The position numbers and the translations under genes were made by a program. Positions 16,746-24,418 of a DNA stretch of 64,000 bases are shown here, in pieces (the first letter of the stretch is position 1; every line of letters begins with the position of its first letter). The notes beneath the pieces were generated by a model that was not told the origin of the DNA, did not search any database, and was given only the letters and a program-made list of their open reading frames with translations. The stretch is from Paractinoplanes lichenicola (lineage in GTDB: Bacteria > Actinomycetota > Actinomycetes > Mycobacteriales > Micromonosporaceae), in NCBI RefSeq assembly GCF_016785085.1, contig NZ_JAENHO010000002.1, forward strand, positions 496,001 through 560,000. Reading direction: 5' to 3'.

Positions 16746-17702
16746 TCAGCCGGCTTCCCGGCGGGCCTTGGCTCGGCGTTTGCCCTCGTGCATGGCCTGC
16801 ACCCGGGCGACCGGAATCGTCCGCCCCTCCTCGATCAGCCCCTCGTCGAGGGACTGCGGCGCAGGCATCTCCGCCGCCCACGGGTCCTTCTCGCCCAGCC
16901 GCGCGAGTGCCGTGTGCACCGTGAAGTCGCTCGGCTTGATGTCGTCGAGCTCGTCCCAGGCCACGGGGAACGAGACGGGCACCCCCGGCCGTACGCGTGG
17001 GCTGTAAGCCGCCACCACGGTCGCGCCGCCTGAGCGGGTGGCGTCCAGGAAGACCTTGCCGTGGCGGTCGTCGCGGATGAACGCCGTCGTCGCCAACTCG
17101 GGGTCGAGGCGTTCGGCTCGGGCGGCCACGGCCCGGGTTGCCGCGGCCACCTGTTCGGGGTCGGACTTGCCGTCGAGGGGCACGAACACGTGCACACCCT
17201 TGGCGCCGCTGGTCTTCACCGCCCCTGACATGCCCGCGCCGGCCAGGGCCTCGCGGACGAGCCGGGCCGCCTTGACCGCCAGCTCGAACGCGCCGCCCTC
17301 GGGCGGGTCCAGGTCCATGATCAGGTGGGTCGGGTGGTGCGAGTCGGCGAGCATCAGGGCGGGGTGATATTCGATCGCGCGCTGGTTGCCGAACCACAGC
17401 AGCGTACGGCGGTCGTTGCAGAGGCCGTACGTCACCTCGCGGTGGGACGAGTCGGCCCACACCTTCGTACGCGGAACCCAGTCGGGCGTGTATTTCGGCA
17501 GGTTCTTCTGCATGAACTTGTCCTGCCCGCGCAGCAGCCTGATCACCGACAGCGGCCGGTCGTGCAGCACCGGCAGGATCCGGTCGCGCACCGCGTCCAG
17601 ATAGTCGACCAGGTCACGCTTGGTCGCCCCGGCGTCCTCGAACAGCTCCTGGTCGAGGTTGGTCAGCTTGACGCCGTCGCGCTCCTCGGGCTTCTCCGCC
17701 AT
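16746..17702 (-). CDS. LigD-type polymerase/primase domain protein (NHEJ)
   Basis: A 318-residue stand-alone polymerase domain of the archaeo-eukaryotic primase superfamily, as found in bacterial LigD. Visible landmarks are KLTNLDQELFEDAGATKRDL, RPLSVIRLLRGQDKFMQKN, the metal-binding LIMDLDPPEGG, TSGAKGVHVFVPL and SFPVAWDELDDIKPSDF. Such proteins fill gaps with NTPs or dNTPs during Ku-dependent end joining. No ligase or nuclease domain is fused, and no Ku or ATP-dependent ligase gene is in the window, so the partners must be elsewhere. Confidence 0.9.
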   Translation of the reverse strand: MAEKPEERDGVKLTNLDQELFEDAGATKRDLVDYLDAVRDRILPVLHDRPLSVIRLLRGQDKFMQKNLPKYTPDWVPRTKVWADSSHREVTYGLCNDRRTLLWFGNQRAIEYHPALMLADSHHPTHLIMDLDPPEGGAFELAVKAARLVREALAGAGMSGAVKTSGAKGVHVFVPLDGKSDPEQVAAATRAVAARAERLDPELATTAFIRDDRHGKVFLDATRSGGATVVAAYSPRVRPGVPVSFPVAWDELDDIKPSDFTVHTALARLGEKDPWAAEMPAPQSLDEGLIEEGRTIPVARVQAMHEGKRRAKARREAG

Positions 17703-17720
17703 GCGCCCATCGTGCCCGAG

Positions 17721-18062
17721 TCAGCCGAGCTGGGCGACCCAGACCGCGGGCAAGACCATCAGGAGCGTGAGGACCACGTACGCCGCACCGAGGCCGAACC
17801 GGCGGCCATGGGTGGCGACGACGGCGGCCGTGAAGGGCATCAGCAGGGTCAGCGACGCGGCGATCGAGATCACCTCGGTCTCGCGCTGGCGGCCCGTCAC
17901 GGCGTACCCGATCAGAATGGGAACGATGACCGCCCAGCCGACCAGGATGGCGGTGCACCGCAGGCCGACCTTGGTGTGACGCTCGTCGTCGGAGAAGTCC
18001 TTTTCCAGGGCGTACGCCATGCGATCGGTGAAGCTCACACCGCCGAGCCTAGTGGTGATCAT
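17721..18062 (-). CDS. Small membrane protein, unknown
   Basis: A 113-residue protein with three likely transmembrane helices (about 33-55, 65-85 and 90-110) after a charged N-terminus (MAYALEKDFSDDERHTKV). No family recognised. The start is uncertain: ATG at 18062, GTG at 18038 or ATG at 18020 are all in frame, none with a convincing Shine-Dalgarno. It lies upstream of, and on the same strand as, the polymerase gene, with an 18-bp gap. Confidence 0.6.
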   Translation of the reverse strand: MITTRLGGVSFTDRMAYALEKDFSDDERHTKVGLRCTAILVGWAVIVPILIGYAVTGRQRETEVISIAASLTLLMPFTAAVVATHGRRFGLGAAYVVLTLLMVLPAVWVAQLG

Positions 18063-18109
18063 GGGCCCGCGTCTTTAACGCCAAGGGTGAATTGACCGAA
18101 TAGAGATGA

Positions 18110-18141
18110 GCCCCCGGCACACCGTTCGGTATGCCGGGGGC
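18110..18141 (-). terminator. Terminator of the sugar ABC operon
   Basis: A 10-bp perfect stem (18110-18119 with 18132-18141) has a 12-nt loop that can pair further (ACCG/CGGT). It lies 13 bases past the stop of the last permease gene. No U-tract follows on the minus strand (TCATCTC), a common form in GC-rich actinobacteria. Confidence 0.65.
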
Positions 18142-18154
18142 CTCCGGGGCGGCT

Positions 18155-19048
18155 CTAGCTTTTGACCGAGCCCGCCATCAGGCCACCGATGAACCAGCGG
18201 CCCAGCAGCACATAGACGACCAGCGTCGGCAGCGACGTGATCAGCGCGCCGGCCATCGACGCCGCGTAGTCGGGCGACTGGGCGCCGGCCAGCGCGTTCA
18301 GCGCGATCGTGATCGGCCCGTTCCTGGTGTTCGACAGGAAGATGGCGAACAGGTAGTCGTTCCAGGCCGACGTGAACTGCCAGATGACCGTCACCACGAA
18401 GCCGGGGATCGAGATCGGCAGGATGATCCGGCCGAACGTGCGCAGCAGGCCCGCGCCGTCGACCCGGGCCGCCTCGATCAGCTCCTCGGGAACCGTGGTG
18501 GCGTAGTAGTTCCGGAAGATCAGCGTGCAGATCGGGATGCCGTAGACGCAGTGCACGAAGACCAGCGTCGTGATGCCCGGCGGGATGCCCAGGGTGGTGA
18601 CGATCTCGCGCAGCGGGATCATGACGGCCTGGTACGGGATGAACATGCCGAACAGGATCAGCGTGAACACCACGTCGGCGCCGGGGAAGCGCCAGCGCGA
18701 CAGCACGAAGCCGTTCGCCGCGCCGATCAGCGACGAGATGACCGCGACCGGGATGGCCAGCTGGAACGTGCGGAAGAAGGCGGGCTGCAGGGCGGTCCAG
18801 GCCTTCTCCCACGACGCCAGGGTCCACGTCTCGGGCAGGCTCCACTGGCTGGCCACGCCGATGTCCGAGCCCGACTTGAAGCTGGTCACGATCAGCACGT
18901 ACATCGGCATCAGCACGACGATCAGGAAGATCAGCGCGAGGGCGTACTTGACGATCGCCCCGGGACCACCGCGACGCTTCGGCTTGCGTACGGGGGCCAG
19001 GGTCTCGATGCTGGGCGGCGGGGGAGCTTCCACAGACGTCGACGTCAT
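18155..19048 (-). CDS. Carbohydrate ABC transporter permease (MalG-like, CUT1)
   Basis: A 297-residue inner-membrane permease with six helices. The N-terminus is a cytosolic Pro-rich tail (APPPPSIETLAPVRKPKRR) before TM1 (YALALIFLIVVLMPMYVLI). The cytoplasmic EAA loop, which contacts the ATPase, is EELIEAARVDGAGLLRTFGR with the conserved Gly. The ATG at 19048 overlaps the stop of the upstream permease (ATGA). It forms the translocation channel with that permease. The operon has no ATPase gene, as usual for actinobacterial sugar importers that share an MsiK-type ATPase. Confidence 0.93.
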   Translation of the reverse strand: MTSTSVEAPPPPSIETLAPVRKPKRRGGPGAIVKYALALIFLIVVLMPMYVLIVTSFKSGSDIGVASQWSLPETWTLASWEKAWTALQPAFFRTFQLAIPVAVISSLIGAANGFVLSRWRFPGADVVFTLILFGMFIPYQAVMIPLREIVTTLGIPPGITTLVFVHCVYGIPICTLIFRNYYATTVPEELIEAARVDGAGLLRTFGRIILPISIPGFVVTVIWQFTSAWNDYLFAIFLSNTRNGPITIALNALAGAQSPDYAASMAGALITSLPTLVVYVLLGRWFIGGLMAGSVKS

Positions 19049-19938
19049 GCGTTCTTCTCCTGCCGGTTCGTGTAGATCAGGTAAGGCACGATGACCACGG
19101 CCACCAGCAGCAGCAGGATGATCGAGATGGCCGCCGCCTTGGCGTAGTCGCTGGTCAGCAGCGTCTGCCAGACGTAGATCGCGGGCACCTCGGTGAGCCA
19201 CTGCGGGCCCGAGACGCTCATGATCAGGTCGAACATCTTCATCGACATGTGCCCGAGGATGATCAGCGCGGACAGCGCCACCGGGGTCAGCTGCGGGAAG
19301 ATGACGTTGCGATAGAGCCGGTACGTCGACGCGCCGTCCATCGCGGCGGCCTCGCGCAGCTCCTGCGGGATGCCCCGGAAGCCGGCCAGGAACAGCGCCA
19401 TCACATAGCCCGACAGCTGCCAGATCGCCGGGATCGCCATCGCCGCCATGCCCCAGTCGGGGTTGGTCCACCAGGTGTTCTGCAGGAAATCAAGACCGAG
19501 CCCACCCAGTACGGAGTTGAGGCCGCCCGCGCTGTCGCCCTTGTTCGGGTTCATCAGCCAGCGCCACACCACACCCGACGCGACGAACGACACCGCCATC
19601 GGGAACAGATACACCGTACGGAAGAAGCCTTCGGCCTTGACGCCGCGCTCGAGGATGAACGCCCAGAGCAGGCCGAAGAACATGGCCCCGACCAGGAACA
19701 CGACCGTGAAGATCAGCAGGTTCTTGAGCGAGTGCGTGAACCGGTCGTTGATGTCGTTGGTGAACAGTTTCGTGTAGTTCTCGAGCCCGACGAAGCCTTT
19801 TGAGCCCAGGGCGTTGTGCTCGTCGGAGACCGAGACCTTGGTCGTCCAGGCGATCAGGCCGTAGACGAAGATCGCGAGCAGGATCAGTGAGGGGGAGAGC
19901 AGCAGCAGGCCCGGTCCCCAGTGCCGGAGTTTGCGCAT
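19045..19938 (-). CDS. Carbohydrate ABC transporter permease (MalF-like, CUT1)
   Basis: A 297-residue permease. TM1 follows a short basic N-terminus (MRKLRHWGPGLLLLSPSLIL), a periplasmic-type loop precedes TM2, and the EAA loop is QELREAAAMDGASTYRLYRN. AAGG ribosome-binding sequence (AAGGAG) lies five bases before the ATG at 19938. It is co-transcribed with the binding protein upstream, but a stem-loop in the intergenic gap probably lowers permease expression relative to the binding protein. Confidence 0.92.
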   Translation of the reverse strand: MRKLRHWGPGLLLLSPSLILLAIFVYGLIAWTTKVSVSDEHNALGSKGFVGLENYTKLFTNDINDRFTHSLKNLLIFTVVFLVGAMFFGLLWAFILERGVKAEGFFRTVYLFPMAVSFVASGVVWRWLMNPNKGDSAGGLNSVLGGLGLDFLQNTWWTNPDWGMAAMAIPAIWQLSGYVMALFLAGFRGIPQELREAAAMDGASTYRLYRNVIFPQLTPVALSALIILGHMSMKMFDLIMSVSGPQWLTEVPAIYVWQTLLTSDYAKAAAISIILLLLVAVVIVPYLIYTNRQEKNA

Positions 19939-19966
19939 CCGGGCTCCTTGGTGTCAACGCTGAAAA

Positions 19967-19991
19967 TGGGGACGGCCATTCGCCGCCCCCA
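19967..19991 (-). terminator. Intra-operon attenuator hairpin
   Basis: On the minus strand, GTGGGGGCGG and CCGTCCCCA pair (one mismatch) around a 7-nt loop and are followed by TTTTC. It lies between the solute-binding-protein stop and the first permease gene, the usual place for partial terminators that keep binding protein in excess. Confidence 0.6.
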
Positions 19992-20005
19992 CCTTCAGCT
20001 GGTGC

Positions 20006-21277
20006 TTACTTCTTGACGAACTCGGAAGCGGCAGTGGCCATGGCCTTCTGCAGCTCGGCGACGTCCTGGTTGGTGGAGAACTTGCCGAGGGCCGAGTTGG
20101 CCGCACCCTGCCAGCCCTGCGAGCAGGCCGAGCCGTGCGCACAGGACGGAACCTGCTTGAACGACTTCCAGTCGGCCATGGCGGCCTGCTGGTACTTCGG
20201 GTAGTCGGCCGGCTTGGCGTCCGTACGGGCCGGGATCGAGCCCTTCGTGGTGTTGAACGCCTTCTGACCGGCGTCCGAGCCGACGGTCTTCAGCCAGCAC
20301 TTGGTGCCCTCGGCGTTCTTCGCGCCCTTGGGCAGCACGAACGAGTCGGCCAGCCACTGGAACGTGTCGCCGTTGCCCGGGAACGTGAACCAGGCGTAGT
20401 CGGTGAACTTCTTGGCGTCCAGGTCGGCCGCCTCCCAGTCACCCATCAGCTGGTACGCCGCCTTGCCGTCCATGACGAGCTTCTCGGCGTCGGTCCAGTC
20501 GAGCGCGTCACGGTCCTTGTTGGTGTACGTGAGCAGCGTCTTGAAGTCGTTGATGGCCTTGGTGACACCGGCGTCGTTCCAGTCGGTGGCGCCGGTCCAC
20601 AGGCCGGTGAACTTGTCCGCGCCCAGGTCCGTGATCAGCACCGACTCGAACAGCATCAGCTGCGTCCAGTCCTTGCCGACCGCGAGCGGGGCCGCGATGC
20701 CCTTCGCCTTGACCTTGTCGAGGTCGGCGATGAAGGCGGCCATGTCGGCCGGGTCCTTGGTGATGCCGGCGTCGGCCAGGACCTTCTTGTTGGTCCAGAC
20801 GACGTTGGCCCGGTGGATGTTCGCGGGCACCGAGTAGATCTTGCCCTCGACCGTCAGGTTGTCGATCAGGCCCTGCGGGAACGCCTGCTTGAGGCCCCAG
20901 CTATCGTAGTCGGCGCTGAGGTCCTCGATCTGGCCGGCGTTGATGTAATCCTGCAGCTCCGCGCCCGCGTGGGCCTGGAACGTGTCCGGCGGGTCGCTCT
21001 GCTGCAGGCGGGACGCGAGCACGCTCTTCGCGTTCGCGCCGGCGCCACCGGCCACCGCGCCGTTCTCGAAGGTCTGCCCGGCGCAGTCGGTGCCGAACTG
21101 CTTGACCAGGCCGTCGAGGCCGGCCTTCTCGCCGCCGTCGGCCCACCAGGTGAAGACCTCTACCTTGGTCGAACCGGAGCCGCCGCCGCTGCTGTCGTCA
21201 CTGGACCCACAGGCCGTGGCGGTCAGGAGCGCGGCGACACCGACAGCTGCCACAGCAGCCCGTCGAGTGAAGCGCAT
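20006..21277 (-). CDS. Sugar ABC transporter substrate-binding lipoprotein
   Basis: A 423-residue family 1 extracellular solute-binding protein. The ATG at 21277 has GGGAG six bases upstream and leads a lipoprotein signal (RRAAVAAVGVAALLTATACG, Cys about residue 23) and a Ser/Gly linker (SSDDSSGGGSGS). The mature part starts VEVFTWWADGGEKAGLDGL and contains GKAAYQLMGDWEAADL, typical of CUT1 binding proteins for oligosaccharides. The sugar cannot be read from the sequence; the shared operator with the GH92 gene suggests a mannose-containing ligand. A LacI-type site sits 21 bases upstream of the start. Confidence 0.93.
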   Translation of the reverse strand: MRFTRRAAVAAVGVAALLTATACGSSDDSSGGGSGSTKVEVFTWWADGGEKAGLDGLVKQFGTDCAGQTFENGAVAGGAGANAKSVLASRLQQSDPPDTFQAHAGAELQDYINAGQIEDLSADYDSWGLKQAFPQGLIDNLTVEGKIYSVPANIHRANVVWTNKKVLADAGITKDPADMAAFIADLDKVKAKGIAAPLAVGKDWTQLMLFESVLITDLGADKFTGLWTGATDWNDAGVTKAINDFKTLLTYTNKDRDALDWTDAEKLVMDGKAAYQLMGDWEAADLDAKKFTDYAWFTFPGNGDTFQWLADSFVLPKGAKNAEGTKCWLKTVGSDAGQKAFNTTKGSIPARTDAKPADYPKYQQAAMADWKSFKQVPSCAHGSACSQGWQGAANSALGKFSTNQDVAELQKAMATAASEFVKK

Positions 21278-21298
21278 GGTTATCTCCCATCGAAGTAT

Positions 21299-21312
21299 TG
21301 ACATCGTTGTCA
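21299..21312. promoter_or_regulatory. LacI-family operator candidate (TGACATCGTTGTCA)
   Basis: A 14-bp near-palindrome (one mismatched pair) between the predicted promoter and the Shine-Dalgarno of the sugar-binding-protein gene. It matches the perfect palindrome at 4531 in 13 of 14 bases. Upstream TTGAGA (minus strand, about 21340-21335) could be the -35, which would place the operator over the transcription start. Confidence 0.7.
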
Positions 21313-21642
21313 CACGATGGGGAGTACCGTGCCGTCTCAACCGAACACGTGTCAACGCCTGTTTCCGTGTCGTTACGTGCGCACTCTGTTGTTACCTGAG
21401 CGGAAGATCGCTGACCTGCACATTCATCGACGATTTTCCCTGCTTCGGCGATCGTCGAAGTGCCGTGGTCAACCCGGGTGACGGACAAAACGGTCACCTC
21501 CCGTACGCCGCGGGTTTGATCTCTCCGTCGCTTGTGTTCGGTTGTGGTGAGTCTCGGGGTGATCGCTGAGCGTTATTGCTTGTCTTGCCTCGCCTTTTCG
21601 CCGCGGCCGCTCGCCTTTCAGCGCGGCGGTCGCTCGCCTCTC
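21313..21642. other. Intergenic region upstream of the sugar operon
   Basis: With the operator, this forms a gene-free gap of about 365 bp between the lacI stop and the importer operon. It holds the presumed importer promoter (TTGACA-like boxes on the minus strand around 21335-21355) and an inverted repeat TCGACGAT/ATCGTCGA (21427-21434, 21451-21458). A second inverted repeat GGTGAC/GTCACC with a 10-nt spacer lies at 21477-21498. The second may terminate lacI or bind a regulator. No coding potential was seen. Confidence 0.5.
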
Positions 21643-21663
21643 TCAGCGTGGCGGTCGCTCGCC
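21618..21663. repeat. 25-bp tandem duplication spanning the lacI stop
   Basis: The 21-bp block at 21643-21663, which contains the last codons and stop of the LacI-type gene, recurs at 21618-21638 with one substitution, giving a 25-bp period. A weaker third echo lies near 21601. Probably local slippage. Confidence 0.75.
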
Positions 21664-22659
21664 CGAGCCGCGGGCAATGATAGAGGTAGAAATCACGATG
21701 GTTCGGGCGGGGCCGGAATGCCCGCTGATGCGCTCGTACGCGAGCCGCGCCGCCTCCCGCCCGAGCGCGGTCATGTCATGCGCGACAACAGTCGTCCCGA
21801 GCACGTCGGCCAGGTCGAAGTCGTCGAACCCGACCAGCGCCGGCGGATCGGCCAGTCCCCGCATGCCCCGCAGCGCACCCGTCGTGAGCCGGTTGTTGGT
21901 CGTGAAGATCGCGGTCGGCGCCGGGTCGAGCGCGAGCAACTCGCGCACCGTGCGCTCGGCATGCCGTACGTCATGCACGTCCGTGCGCAGATAGGGCTCC
22001 CAGGCCCGATTGCCGGCGGCCCGCATCGCCCCGACAAAACCGTCGATCCGGGCCCGCTGCGGCGCCATCCGCGCCAGGTCGGCCACGATCGCGATCCGCT
22101 TGTGCCCCGCCGCCAGCAGATGCTCACCGGCCGAGCGCGCCCCACCCGCGTTGTCGATCAGCACCGCGTCGGCGGCCAGCCCGTCCGGCGGCCGGTCGAG
22201 AAAGACGAACGGCACGCCGCGATTGCCCTCGATGGCCAGATACTCGTGATCGTCCGCACTGGGCACAACCAGCAGAGCCCGTACGCGTCTTTCCAGGAAC
22301 GCGTCGACGAGGCTGCGCTCGAGCATCGCGTCCTCGTCGTTGTTCGCGGTGATCAGCAGGAGCCCGTGCTGCCGCAGCTCCCGCTCGATGCCGCTGGCCA
22401 CCGCCGAGTAGAACGGGTTGGTCAGATCGCCGCTGACCAGCCCGACCAGCGCCGAGGTGGCCCCGCGGCGCAACTCGCGGGCGATCCCGTTGAGCCGATA
22501 GCCCAGCAGATCGGCCGCATCTCGCACCCGCCGCCCGGTCGAGGGCGCGACATTAGGCTCCTGATTGAGGGCGCGGGAGGCGGTCTTGAGGCTGACCCCG
22601 GCCAAGGCGGCAACCTGAGTCAACGTGGGCCGGCGAACGGTCACATCGTCGGCGGGCAT
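21643..22659 (-). CDS. LacI/GalR family transcriptional regulator
   Basis: A 338-residue repressor. The DNA-binding HTH is TLTQVAALAGVSLKTASRAL followed by the hinge RVRDAADLLGYRLNGIAREL, and the rest is a periplasmic-binding-protein-like sugar sensor (LVGLVSGDLTNPFYSAVASG, PSADDHEYLAIEG, FLDRPPDGL, VGFDDFDLADVLGTT). The ATG at 22659 has CGGAG four bases upstream; a longer frame to 22734 is rejected. It lies directly upstream of the sugar importer, whose operator matches the one at the GH92 gene. A TGACATCGA half-site 30-40 bases before its own start may allow autoregulation. Confidence 0.93.
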   Translation of the reverse strand: MPADDVTVRRPTLTQVAALAGVSLKTASRALNQEPNVAPSTGRRVRDAADLLGYRLNGIARELRRGATSALVGLVSGDLTNPFYSAVASGIERELRQHGLLLITANNDEDAMLERSLVDAFLERRVRALLVVPSADDHEYLAIEGNRGVPFVFLDRPPDGLAADAVLIDNAGGARSAGEHLLAAGHKRIAIVADLARMAPQRARIDGFVGAMRAAGNRAWEPYLRTDVHDVRHAERTVRELLALDPAPTAIFTTNNRLTTGALRGMRGLADPPALVGFDDFDLADVLGTTVVAHDMTALGREAARLAYERISGHSGPARTIVISTSIIARGSGERPPR

Positions 22660-22817
22660 AACGCTCCGAGCACTCTCAGCAACGGGACGCCCCAGTATGA
22701 CATCGACGCCGATGCGCCCCACCGCGGTACGCACCGGGCCGCTCGGTTATCGGTCGCGGCGCTCGTTGCTCCCGGTTGGCGCCCACACGCTCGACTTCGA
22801 CCGGTCCACGTCGCGCG

Positions 22818-22861
22818 TTGTCCACAGGGCCGTTCGATGCGTCGGCCTCGCCTGTGGATAA
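22818..22861. promoter_or_regulatory. Pair of inverted DnaA-box-like sites
   Basis: TTGTCCACA (22818-22826), the high-GC actinobacterial DnaA-box variant, faces TGTGGATAA (22853-22861), the complement of the perfect consensus TTATCCACA. The inverted arms extend to TTGTCCACAGG and CCTGTGGATAA. This could be a DnaA-titration or regulatory site; chance or a hairpin function is possible. It is not next to dnaA or dnaN, so it is not oriC. Confidence 0.4.
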
Positions 22862-22873
22862 CTAGGCCCTCCC

Positions 22874-22899
22874 GGCTTGACAAGCCGTAAGGTCAAGCC
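22874..22899. repeat. Inverted repeat with two mutually exclusive foldings
   Basis: GGCTTGAC (22874-22881) pairs with GTCAAGCC (22892-22899), while the same left arm can instead fold as CGGCTT-GAC-AAGCCG (22873-22887). It may be an operator or an RNA switch-like element. Function unknown. Confidence 0.5.
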
Positions 22900-22981
22900 C
22901 CGGTCTCCCCGTGGTGGGCGGGGGTTAGGGATGGCCGACTCCGCAAGATTTATTTGTCGGAGGAGTTGTCCGGGCGCGGGG

Positions 22982-23038
22982 GCGGCCGTGCCCCGGCCGC
23001 CGGTGGGCGCGGATTGAGCCGGGGCGGGGCACGGCCGC
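22982..23038. repeat. Long GC-rich inverted repeat
   Basis: A perfect 14-bp arm (GCGGCCGTGCCCCG at 22982-22995, complement at 23025-23038) encloses 29 bases that contain a nested CCCCGGC/GCCGGGG pair. There is no T-run on either side. It lies about 100 bases upstream of the dehydrogenase start. Confidence 0.65.
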
Positions 23039-23135
23039 TGATCGGGGAACCCGCGGGTTCGTGAGGATCAGCGAATCACCGCGGCCTAGGTTGGAGCTGT
23101 CAGCGGCCTGTGTGGATCTTGGGTGAGGGGTAGCC

Positions 23136-24011
23136 ATGGTGACGGTGGGGCTGGTCAGCGCGGGGTTCATGGGGGCCGGGCTGGGGCGGGCGCTGATCGG
23201 GGGTGGCGCTCGGGTCGTCACGACCCTGGACGGGCGATCGGCGCGGACGGCTCGGCTGGCGACGGAGGCCGGGCTCGAACTGCTGCCCACTCTCGCGGAC
23301 GTGGTCGCCGCGGCCGACGTTGTGCTGTCGGTGACGCCGCCGGGAGCCGCGGTGGACACCGCTCGGGCGGTCGCGGCCGCAGCCAGACAGGCCGGTCGGC
23401 TTCCCGGCGTCGAATCCGAGGCCGGTGGTGGGCTTGTGGTGGCGGATTTGAATGCGGTTTCGCCGGCGACCATGGAACGGGTCGGGGCGGAGCTGGTGGG
23501 GCTGCGGGTGGTGGACGGGTCGATCTCGGGGCCGCCGCCCAGTGTCAAGGCGGGGGCGCGGATTTATCTCTCGGGGGCGGCCGCGCGGGTTGTGGCGGGG
23601 CTGCCGTGGGACGGGCAGGTGGAGACCGTCGTGGTGGGGGAGCGGGTCGGGGCGGCCAGTGCGGTCAAGATGTGCACCGGAAGTGTCTACAAGGGGTTGA
23701 CCGCGCTCGTGACCCAGGCGATGCGGACTGCGGGGGCTCAGGGCGTGCTGGATTTCGTGGTGGCGGATCTGGAGCGGAACGGGCTGGGCGACAGCGACGG
23801 CGTGGCGCGGTCGGCCACCAAGGCCCACCGGTTCGTCGACGAGATGCGCGAGGTGGCCGCCACCCAGGAAGCGGCCGGATTGAGCCCGGCCCTGTTCAGC
23901 GCGATCGCGGAGGTGTACGCCGGCATCGCGCGTACGGAGTTGGCGGTAGGCGATCCGGAGCGCGAGCGGGAACTTACGGCGGCCGAGGTCGTCGCGCGGC
24001 TGCGGGAATAG
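23136..24011 (+). CDS. NAD(P)-dependent dehydrogenase (NAD_binding_2 + DUF1932)
   Basis: A 291-residue protein of the 6-phosphogluconate/beta-hydroxyacid dehydrogenase superfamily. The Rossmann start is VTVGLVSAGFMGAGLGRAL, with VVLSVTPPGAAVDTA in the NADP domain and VVDGSISGPPP as the substrate-loop region. SAVKMCTGSVYKGLTAL carries the catalytic-type Lys, and the helical C-terminus resembles DUF1932. The substrate is unknown. The upstream region contains several inverted repeats. Confidence 0.82.
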   Translation: MVTVGLVSAGFMGAGLGRALIGGGARVVTTLDGRSARTARLATEAGLELLPTLADVVAAADVVLSVTPPGAAVDTARAVAAAARQAGRLPGVESEAGGGLVVADLNAVSPATMERVGAELVGLRVVDGSISGPPPSVKAGARIYLSGAAARVVAGLPWDGQVETVVVGERVGAASAVKMCTGSVYKGLTALVTQAMRTAGAQGVLDFVVADLERNGLGDSDGVARSATKAHRFVDEMREVAATQEAAGLSPALFSAIAEVYAGIARTELAVGDPERERELTAAEVVARLRE

Positions 24012-24032
24012 GGCCAGGCGGGTTAAGAGCGG

Positions 24033-24380
24033 TCAGGCCAGGCGGGGTAGGTAGGCGTTCCAGACCTTTTTCGGGACGACCATGCGCCACGCCTCGAGCA
24101 CCAGCTCGGTCATCTGCTCCTCGTCGAGCTGGGCCGGCCAGGCCTGCACCCAGTTGAAGCGCATGTCGGACTCGCGAGGCAGGTGGAACGTCGCCGGGTC
24201 GGAGGCGACGAGGGCGGCCCTCTCCTCCTTGGGATAGCCGAAGCCCATGACTGTCTCGTCGCGGGAGAACGCCACATAGACGATCGCGCCGACGCGGAAC
24301 TTCACGCGGTCGTGGATCAGATGCTCGGAGCTGCGCGGAAGGTCGGCTGCGACCCGCCGGACGTCCTCGACGGTGACCAT
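24033..24380 (-). CDS. MmcQ/YjbR family protein
   Basis: A 115-residue YjbR-fold protein: VEDVRRVAADLPRSSEHLIH, FRVGAIVYVAFSRDETVMGF, FNWVQAWPAQLDEEQMTELV and a final RMVVPKKVWNAYL. It is the second family member in the window and only distantly similar to the one at 13368. Convergent with the dehydrogenase gene. No function is assigned beyond the fold. Confidence 0.8.
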   Translation of the reverse strand: MVTVEDVRRVAADLPRSSEHLIHDRVKFRVGAIVYVAFSRDETVMGFGYPKEERAALVASDPATFHLPRESDMRFNWVQAWPAQLDEEQMTELVLEAWRMVVPKKVWNAYLPRLA

Positions 24381-24418
24381 GCGAAGACGGTACGGCGGGG
24401 GTACGACAGAAACCGCCG

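Larger units (their letters stand above)
22660..23135. other. 476-bp divergent intergenic region rich in inverted repeats
   Basis: No gene is visible between the divergent lacI and dehydrogenase genes. It contains a LacI-type half-site (TGACATCGA, 22698), a pair of inverted DnaA-box-like sequences, two strong inverted repeats, and an AT-rich patch (AAGATTTATTTGT near 22947) that is striking in this GC-rich context. The promoters of both flanking genes must lie here. It may also encode a small structured RNA, but nothing in it matches a known family. Confidence 0.45.

Noticed and set aside
22818..22861. Chromosomal replication origin
   Set aside because: Only two DnaA-box-like sites are present, and dnaA, dnaN, rpmH and similar origin genes are absent.
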